From NCBI RefSeq assembly GCF_014859565.1, contig NZ_JACUUA010000128.1, forward strand, positions 1 through 10,141: a DNA stretch of 10,141 nt, given 5' to 3'. Shown one piece after another: positions 7,037-10,141 of the stretch. Below the pieces are notes generated by a model. That model was not told the DNA's origin. It worked only from the letters and a program-made list of their open reading frames with translations, and ran no database searches. The stretch comes from Marinospirillum sp. Lineage in GTDB: Bacteria; Pseudomonadota; Gammaproteobacteria; Pseudomonadales; Halomonadaceae. Numbering within the stretch: position 1 is the first letter of the stretch; every line of letters begins with the position of its first letter. The position numbers and the translations under genes were made by a program.

Positions 7037-7855
7037 TCAGTCTGTGTTAAAAATCGGGTCACGCTTCTGCAGGTTGGCCATCACCGCTTCCATCTGATTG
7101 GGTGAACCCAGCAATCGGCGCTGCAGTTTTTCTTCCATCGCCAGGCGCTCATCATCAGTCTGGGTGTAGGAGTCACGCAGCAGGCGCTTGGTTGACTTGA
7201 CCATATCCGGTGAGCGTTTGCAGATCTCTACCGCCAGCTGTTGTGCACGCTGCATGGGATCAACCGCTACTTCTGTCACCATGCCTTCCTGCAAGGCGGT
7301 TTCTCCACTGATGACTTCTGCTGTCAGTGTCATCCGCATCAGCACGTCTTCACGCACACAACCCCGAGCAGTCACACTGATACCCATATCCGGGATAATG
7401 CCCCAGCGCCCTTCCATCACCGACAGACGCGCCTCTGGGTGAGCAATACGCAAATCGGCTCCCATAATCATCTGCAAACCACCGCCATAACAATAACCTT
7501 CCACCACTGCAATCACCGGAACCTGCAAGGATCGCCAGCCAAGCGCCAGATGCTGAACCTTGTTATGCGGGTAACCATCGCAACCACTCAGCAGCCACTG
7601 GATATTTTTTGGATCGGACATCACACCCGCAACATCCAGCCCGCTGCAGAAACTCTGCCCACTGCCGGACAGAATCACAACACGCAAGTCACGGGTATTA
7701 TTAAGGGTGGATAAAACCTCCAGCAGCGCAGTGATCAAATCCATATCCAGGCTGTTGTGTTTATCCGGGCGATTCAACACCACCTGTGCAATGCCATCAT
7801 TCAGTGATAACAGTACACGGGGTTGTGTTTCTTGATCGGTGGGAGGAGTGGTCAT
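7037..7855 (-). CDS. Crotonase-superfamily enzyme, probable dienoyl-CoA isomerase-like
   Basis: Starting at ATG 7855 the protein has 272 residues and the usual crotonase layout: substrate strand IAQVVLNRPDKHNSL (22-36), oxyanion-hole segment FCSGLDV (69-75), and second oxyanion-hole segment EGYCYGGGLQMIMGAD (119-134). The active-site stretch has E148 and D156 eight residues apart (MEGRWGIIPDMG), the spacing of the Glu/Asp pair in delta3,5-delta2,4-dienoyl-CoA isomerase. The position equal to the first hydratase glutamate (the E of GGGCE) is Q128, which argues against ordinary enoyl-CoA hydration. It should act on acyl-CoA in the cytoplasm in fatty-acid beta-oxidation, but the substrate is not fixed by sequence. 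The frame is open to a TTG at 7924, adding a Cys/Leu-rich 23-residue lead unlike the family; ATG 7855 has GAGG 9 nt upstream. It lies 15 nt before radD and 92 nt after the exonuclease gene. Confidence 0.85.
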   Translation of the reverse strand: MTTPPTDQETQPRVLLSLNDGIAQVVLNRPDKHNSLDMDLITALLEVLSTLNNTRDLRVVILSGSGQSFCSGLDVAGVMSDPKNIQWLLSGCDGYPHNKVQHLALGWRSLQVPVIAVVEGYCYGGGLQMIMGADLRIAHPEARLSVMEGRWGIIPDMGISVTARGCVREDVLMRMTLTAEVISGETALQEGMVTEVAVDPMQRAQQLAVEICKRSPDMVKSTKRLLRDSYTQTDDERLAMEEKLQRRLLGSPNQMEAVMANLQKRDPIFNTD

Positions 7856-7882
7856 TAAAGAAAGCCTCGGGAGATTAAGTGG

Positions 7883-7899
7883 GTCGAGACAGTCGAGAC
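7883..7899. repeat. Direct 8-bp repeat ahead of the crotonase gene
   Basis: GTCGAGAC occurs at 7883-7890 and 7892-7899, one base apart, in the 92-nt gap between the exonuclease stop and the crotonase start. On the minus strand a weak TTGACT (-35) with TAGTCT 17 nt on partly overlaps it. It could be an operator half-site pair or chance. Confidence 0.35.
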
Positions 7900-7947
7900 T
7901 AGGGAAACTGCAGCAGCAAGTCAAACGAGTGTTTTTTTACTGCAGAT

Positions 7948-8433
7948 TTAGCAGCCAGAAGTCAGACGAAAAGTACGTTGCAACATATAAGCATCATCCG
8001 CAGCACGATGGCGCACCAGTTGCAGCTCCTGCAGCACCTGCTGTTTCATTTTTGCCCAGGAGGCCAGCTGTTGTTCATTCAACAGCTTATTGAGGGTATC
8101 CACCCGAAACTTTTGCCGACGACTAGCCTGATCAAAAAGCAGCGCAACCCAGCTGCTGTCAAAACCCCAGCTATCACTGTAAACAGTTAAGCCTTCCAGC
8201 TCTGCATTCAGCCAGTCAGCCACTTCTACAACAGACAAACCTTCCTGCTGCAGCTGTTCTCGACTGATGCCATGAACCGCTTCTGCTTCGGTATTCCAGT
8301 GGATCCATTCAGGCTCTGGCCGTATCAGGCGGGCAGCGGTTGTTCCATCAGGGCGGGCAAAGCCAACTTCGATGGGATAACTTCCACGACCAAAGCCAGA
8401 GGCTTCAACATCTATAATGAACGGCATGACCAT
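7948..8433 (-). CDS. DEDDh-type 3'-5' exonuclease (DnaQ-like)
   Basis: This small 161-residue protein shows all three exonuclease motifs of the DnaQ-like DEDDh group: Exo I DVEASGFG with D8 and E10, Exo II around GFDSSW with D92, and Exo III HRAADD with H142 and D147 (HxAxxD). The segment WNTEAEAVHGI (46-56) is the usual linker between Exo I and Exo II in this group. Such enzymes degrade single-stranded DNA or RNA from the 3' end with two metal ions. The protein is only the catalytic domain, with no polymerase, BRCT or UvrC-like part, so it is not called DnaQ, RNase T or oligoribonuclease. ATG 8433 has AAGGG 6 nt upstream; ATG 8427 is a close alternative, losing two residues. It lies between the Sel1 gene (105 nt upstream) and the crotonase gene on the same strand. 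The biological target cannot be named. Confidence 0.85.
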   Translation of the reverse strand: MVMPFIIDVEASGFGRGSYPIEVGFARPDGTTAARLIRPEPEWIHWNTEAEAVHGISREQLQQEGLSVVEVADWLNAELEGLTVYSDSWGFDSSWVALLFDQASRRQKFRVDTLNKLLNEQQLASWAKMKQQVLQELQLVRHRAADDAYMLQRTFRLTSGC

Positions 8434-8538
8434 TCAGGACCCTTGTCTTGTAAATCACAACTGGCAGCAAAAGGATGAGATTCCGACCTTACCAGCAAAT
8501 AGTGAGCCAGTTTACTGCAATAACACAAGAGGGGACAA

Positions 8539-8997
8539 TCAGGCTGCCTGATCCCAGTAGCTGGCTTTTTCGGAACTGGCGGGCAAGTTAAGCTCACCTT
8601 GTCGATAAGCCTGAGCAAGACGTTCACAGGCCAGAGGATGTCCTTGTTGAGCAGCACGTGCATACCAGGTGACAGCATTGGAGTCACTTTGCACAAAAGG
8701 AGCCATACCTTTTTCGTAGATACCACCCGTTAACCACTGCGCCTCAGCATTGCCCTGCTGCGCAGCTTTTAACAGATATTCAGCGCCCAGCATCCGCTCC
8801 CGGTTGGTGAGACCATCCTGCAATAGTCGTTGACCAAACACCAGCAGGGTACGCTGATGGCCAAGACCTGCTGCATGATGCATCAATCCCCGTGTCATGT
8901 GCCGAAGAAGCTTCAGTCCCGGTTTGCAGGCCAGCTTGTAAAAGCGGTCAGCCAGTGAGAACTCCAGACTTGCCAGCAACTGATTGGATGGTGACAT
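8539..8997 (-). CDS. Sel1-like repeat protein
   Basis: The 152-residue product has two clear Sel1-like (SLR) alpha/alpha repeats: AEYLLKAAQQGNAEAQWLTG with its IYEKG second helix (about 72-96), and TWYARAAQQGHPLACERLAQ with AYRQGE (about 110-135). A degenerate repeat precedes them at about 36-66, and the last residues SYWDQAA begin another that is cut off by the stop. SLR solenoids bind other proteins and often serve as adaptors in the envelope or signalling. No signal peptide is evident from ATG 8997, and the frame is closed 45 nt upstream by a stop, so this start is the earliest ATG. AAGAGG lies 11 nt before it, a little far. It is divergent from yaaA across a 266-nt gap, and followed on its own strand by the exonuclease gene. 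A specific role cannot be inferred. Confidence 0.8.
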   Translation of the reverse strand: MSPSNQLLASLEFSLADRFYKLACKPGLKLLRHMTRGLMHHAAGLGHQRTLLVFGQRLLQDGLTNRERMLGAEYLLKAAQQGNAEAQWLTGGIYEKGMAPFVQSDSNAVTWYARAAQQGHPLACERLAQAYRQGELNLPASSEKASYWDQAA

Positions 8998-9070
8998 ATA
9001 CAGGAAAACCTCTTGATGGAGTGTTACCAGAAGTATCGGCTAACATCTCCCAAGTGCGTAAAGTGTGCGG

Positions 9071-9099
9071 ATTGTAATCATCTTGAAGGCTTTTGATAA
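9071..9099 (-). promoter_or_regulatory. Candidate promoter of the Sel1 gene and genes downstream
   Basis: On the minus strand TTATCA (9094-9099) and TACAAT (9071-9076) are 17 nt apart, giving 4/6 and 5/6 matches to sigma70 boxes. Transcription would begin near 9064 with a leader of about 66 nt. Pattern-based prediction only. Confidence 0.35.
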
Positions 9100-9205
9100 G
9101 GTATTTTTGATATTTTATAGCAGCGATATGCCCAACCAAGCACCAATAAAAGGCAAACTCCAGCCATATCAATCACTTTGCGCCGATACGGTGCTCTTCT
9201 GCGGC

Positions 9206-9214
9206 TGGTATAAT
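9206..9214 (+). promoter_or_regulatory. Extended -10 promoter of yaaA
   Basis: TGG followed by a perfect TATAAT (9209-9214) forms an extended -10 element. No convincing -35 box lies at 16-18 nt, which is common for extended -10 promoters. The start of transcription should be near 9221, about 43 nt before the yaaA ATG. Confidence 0.6.
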
Positions 9215-9226
9215 TGCAGCAATTAT
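9210..9226. promoter_or_regulatory. Perfect palindrome overlapping the yaaA -10 box and start point (operator candidate)
   Basis: ATAATTGC, one central base, then GCAATTAT: two perfect 8-bp arms. It covers most of the -10 box and the expected start point, where a bound repressor would block RNA polymerase. Taken as a 19-bp 9-1-9 site it agrees with the E. coli Fur box consensus at 11 of 19 positions, all in the outer ATAAT/ATTAT parts and the centre. Fur or another metal-responsive repressor is plausible because YaaA affects intracellular iron. An OxyR site is not evident. Confidence 0.5.
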
Positions 9227-9263
9227 TTCACTTTGACCACCCTTAATCTGGAGCACCCTTGAT

Positions 9264-10037
9264 ATGCTCAGTCTGATTTCTCCTGCCAAGTCGCTTGATT
9301 TTGAGACCCCGGCACCTAGCCACCTGAATACCCAGCCCTGTTTTCTGCAGGAAGCTCAGGAGCTGGTTGAACAGTTAAAGCCCTTATCACCTCAGCAGCT
9401 CAGTGATTTGATGGGCATTAGCGACAAGCTGGGCACATTAAATGCGGCTCGTTTTGAACAGTGGTGCCTCCCCGTCACACTAGAGAATGCCAAAGCAGCA
9501 GTGCTGGCTTTTACCGGTGATGTTTACACGGGACTGGATGCCACAAGCCTGGATGATGAACAGCTGAGTTTTGCACAGGAGCATCTGTGTATTCTTTCTG
9601 GGCTGTATGGTTTGCTGAAACCCATGGATTTAATCCAGCCCTACCGACTGGAAATGGGCACTGCTTTTAATAACAAACGCGGCAAGGATCTTTATAGTTT
9701 CTGGCGTCCACTGATAGCCGAGCAGCTCCAGCAACAATTACAAACCCAGACACAACCAGTGCTGATCAATCTGGCATCACAGGAGTATTTTAAGTCGGTG
9801 GATACGTCCCGTCTGAATGCCCGCATCATCACACCGGTATTCAAGGACTGGAAAAATGGGCAGTACAAGATCATCAGCTTTTATGCCAAAAAAGCGCGCG
9901 GCATGATGTGTCGTTACCTGATCAGCAACAGGATTGATCAACCCGATGGTTTAAAGGATTTTGATCTGGGTGGTTACAACTTCTCTGCCAGTATGAGTGA
10001 AGGGGATAGCTGGGTTTTCACCCGTAAAGAAGTTTGA
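9264..10037 (+). CDS. yaaA: YaaA, peroxide stress resistance protein (DUF328/UPF0246)
   Basis: The 257-residue protein has the same length as E. coli YaaA (258) and its landmark motifs in order: ISPAK (5-9), [11 protein letters not shown] (83-93), [10 protein letters not shown] (111-120), PYRLEMG (126-132), NLASQEYF (169-176) and SFYAKKARG (205-213), ending with [14 protein letters not shown]. In E. coli this cytoplasmic protein lowers the damage caused by hydrogen peroxide by keeping free iron low, so that Fenton chemistry on DNA is limited; it is OxyR-induced there, and a relative has been shown to bind DNA. ATG 9264 has GGAG 10 nt upstream. The gene stands alone, with its own extended -10 promoter and a hairpin terminator, divergent from the Sel1 gene. 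No residues look missing. Confidence 0.95.
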   Translation: MLSLISPAKSLDFETPAPSHLNTQPCFLQEAQELVEQLKPLSPQQLSDLMGISDKLGTLNAARFEQWCLPVTLENAKAAVLAFTGDVYTGLDATSLDDEQLSFAQEHLCILSGLYGLLKPMDLIQPYRLEMGTAFNNKRGKDLYSFWRPLIAEQLQQQLQTQTQPVLINLASQEYFKSVDTSRLNARIITPVFKDWKNGQYKIISFYAKKARGMMCRYLISNRIDQPDGLKDFDLGGYNFSASMSEGDSWVFTRKEV

Positions 10038-10051
10038 GTCCTATATAAAGC

Positions 10052-10080
10052 AACAGGCACCTCAGGGGTGCCTGTTTGTT
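10052..10080 (+). terminator. Rho-independent terminator after yaaA
   Basis: AACAGGCACC (10052-10061) pairs perfectly with GGTGCCTGTT (10067-10076) across the 5-base loop TCAGG, and the run TTTGTT follows. It begins 14 nt after the yaaA stop. The convergent gene ending at 10089 may use the same hairpin from the other side, although its T tract there is weaker (TTGCTTTATA). Confidence 0.85.
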
Positions 10081-10088
10081 CAGCAGGA

Positions 10089-10141
10089 TCAGCTTTCGAC
10101 CTGCTCAATCCCCTGAATCAGCCAGGGTGCATCGGTCTGAC
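10089..10141 (-). CDS. C-terminal end of an unidentified convergent gene
   Basis: The minus strand reads into the window in an open frame that ends QTDAPWLIQGIEQVES before a TGA at 10089-10091. Only 16 codons are visible, too few to name the protein. The position right after the shared hairpin and tail-to-tail with yaaA is what a real gene end would look like. It continues beyond the window. Confidence 0.5.
   Translation of the reverse strand, partial: QTDAPWLIQGIEQVES

Noticed and set aside
7856..7924. Longer crotonase from TTG 7924
   Set aside because: The added residues are Cys/Leu-rich and not part of the fold, while ATG 7855 has a ribosome binding site.
8538..8552. Inverted repeat ATCAGG-CTG-CCTGAT at the end of the Sel1 gene
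   Set aside because: The 6-bp stem lies mostly in the coding sequence and has no T run after it on the transcribed strand, so it is not called a terminator.
1..10141. CRISPR arrays, tRNA or rRNA genes
   Set aside because: No regularly spaced repeats, cloverleaf-like segments or rRNA motifs were seen on reading both strands; nearly all sequence right of 599 is coding.

Overview
The window looks like a gammaproteobacterial chromosome. The RadD-type helicase and the YaaA protein read like close relatives of the Escherichia coli proteins from memory, and the reading frames, Shine-Dalgarno sites and sigma70-like promoters are all of that type. The mix of genes (Sel1 protein, DEDDh exonuclease, crotonase, radD, yaaA) would suit a marine Oceanospirillales/Pseudomonadales-like lineage, but that placement is inference, not something the bases prove.

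Layout. Positions 1-570 are mobile-element debris: a fragment of one DDE transposase on the + strand, then a frameshifted N-terminal piece of a second, unrelated transposase on the - strand, ending near a perfect tandem 10-bp repeat. Positions 599-4868 hold a compact three-gene cassette: a bacterial-type poly(ADP-ribose) glycohydrolase (PARG; + strand), a WYL-domain transcription factor and a large protein with two AAA+ ATPase modules (both - strand). The PARG and WYL genes meet tail to tail with a 12-nt overlap. Right after the AAA+ promoter comes a decapitated S-formylglutathione hydrolase gene (about 4971-5255), which keeps its last 94 codons only. IS debris on one side and a truncated housekeeping gene on the other make the cassette look like an acquired island.

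From 5243 rightward the content is ordinary core genome. On the - strand, in transcription order, are a Sel1-repeat protein, a DEDDh 3'-5' exonuclease, a crotonase-superfamily enzyme with a dienoyl-CoA-isomerase-like acidic pair, and radD, only 15 nt after the crotonase gene. Divergent from them is yaaA (peroxide stress/iron), with an extended -10 promoter overlapped by a perfect 8-bp-arm palindrome, a good rho-independent terminator, and the last 16 codons of a convergent unknown gene at the window edge.

How the genes may work together. The cassette pairs an ADP-ribose-removing macrodomain enzyme with a tandem AAA+ machine and a WYL regulator. WYL regulators are common in front of phage-defence and stress genes, and PARG-type enzymes reverse ADP-ribosylation, so a stress- or defence-linked module is a reasonable hypothesis; no toxin, nuclease or ADP-ribosyltransferase is visible inside it. 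radD (double-strand break repair), the exonuclease and yaaA (oxidative damage) are DNA-maintenance neighbours but look native rather than part of the cassette.
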